From assembly GCA_029976005.1 (NCBI GenBank), contig JARKOQ010000090.1, forward strand, positions 1 to 41,051: a stretch of 41,051 nucleotides of DNA. Reading direction: 5' to 3'. Positions 41,001 through 41,051 of the stretch are shown here, piece by piece; the first letter of the stretch is position 1; the number at the start of each line of letters is the position of its first letter. The notes beneath the pieces were generated by a model. That model made no database searches, was not told the DNA's origin, and saw only the letters and a program-made list of their open reading frames with translations. Both the position numbers and the translations under genes were made by a program. Source of the DNA: Aggregatilineales bacterium. GTDB lineage: Bacteria > Chloroflexota > Anaerolineae > Aggregatilineales > Ch27.

Positions 41001-41051
41001 AGCCAGCGCGATCGGTCGGAAATCAGTTGCCAGGGCAATCGCATCAAATCG

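Noticed and set aside
38831..41002. Plus-strand open frame of about 723 codons opposite the S9 peptidase
   Set aside because: Shadow frame of a clear minus-strand peptidase; it also runs through two repeats.

Overview
This is a GC-rich bacterial chromosomal segment with no rRNA, tRNA, CRISPR array or recognisable transposase. Gene content points to a free-living heterotroph of the Chloroflexota (Anaerolineae-like). The pointers are a MalT-type LuxR regulator, TPR-histidine kinases, a KamA-like radical SAM enzyme, a Mut7-C/ubiquitin-fold protein, a secreted GH10 xylanase, and intergenic spaces filled with many unrelated families of short palindromic repeats. The assignment is an inference from gene families and style, not from a marker gene.

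Layout. Positions 1-61 hold the tail of a plus-strand gene. A minus-strand block (0.3-7.9 kb) carries a P-type cation ATPase of visibly lower GC, a ThuA-like protein, an Eis-like acetyltransferase, a hexapeptide acyltransferase and a polytopic glycosyltransferase. A 716-bp repeat-filled gap follows. Then comes a plus-strand block (8.6-17.6 kb): GT4 glycosyltransferase, KamA-like radical SAM enzyme, Gfo/Idh/MocA oxidoreductase, a DNA methyltransferase fused to an Mrr-like nuclease domain, a phosphotriesterase-family hydrolase, a LysE-type exporter and a stand-alone double Clp-N protein. At 17.7-26 kb are an anchored SdrD-B-like protein, a PIN/TRAM membrane protein, two toxin-antitoxin modules that both carry disrupted frames (MntA/HepT and VapBC), a small membrane protein, a Mut7-C protein, a GNAT acetyltransferase, an amidase and a CPBP intramembrane protease. 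From 26 to 41 kb nearly everything is on the minus strand: two tandem paralogous TPR-histidine kinases, a small protein, an NB-ARC/TPR/LuxR regulator, a secreted beta-propeller/SH3b protein with a paralogue remnant beside it, a HEAT-like protein, an F420-type nitroreductase, the GH10 xylanase, Tag glycosylase and an S9 peptidase.

Most genes are monocistronic or in pairs, each with its own leader or terminator, so this is housekeeping plus accessory sequence rather than one pathway operon. The most notable items are: (1) the methyltransferase-nuclease fusion, whose specificity segment is far more AT-rich than the rest of the gene, suggesting a swapped recognition domain; (2) mirror-symmetric multi-hairpin intergenic elements whose two halves differ by compensatory base-pair changes; (3) a perfect 24-bp palindrome present three times, twice in mRNA leaders and once in-frame inside a coding sequence; (4) two decayed toxin-antitoxin loci; (5) a promoter whose whole spacer is a perfect palindrome in front of the paired histidine kinases.
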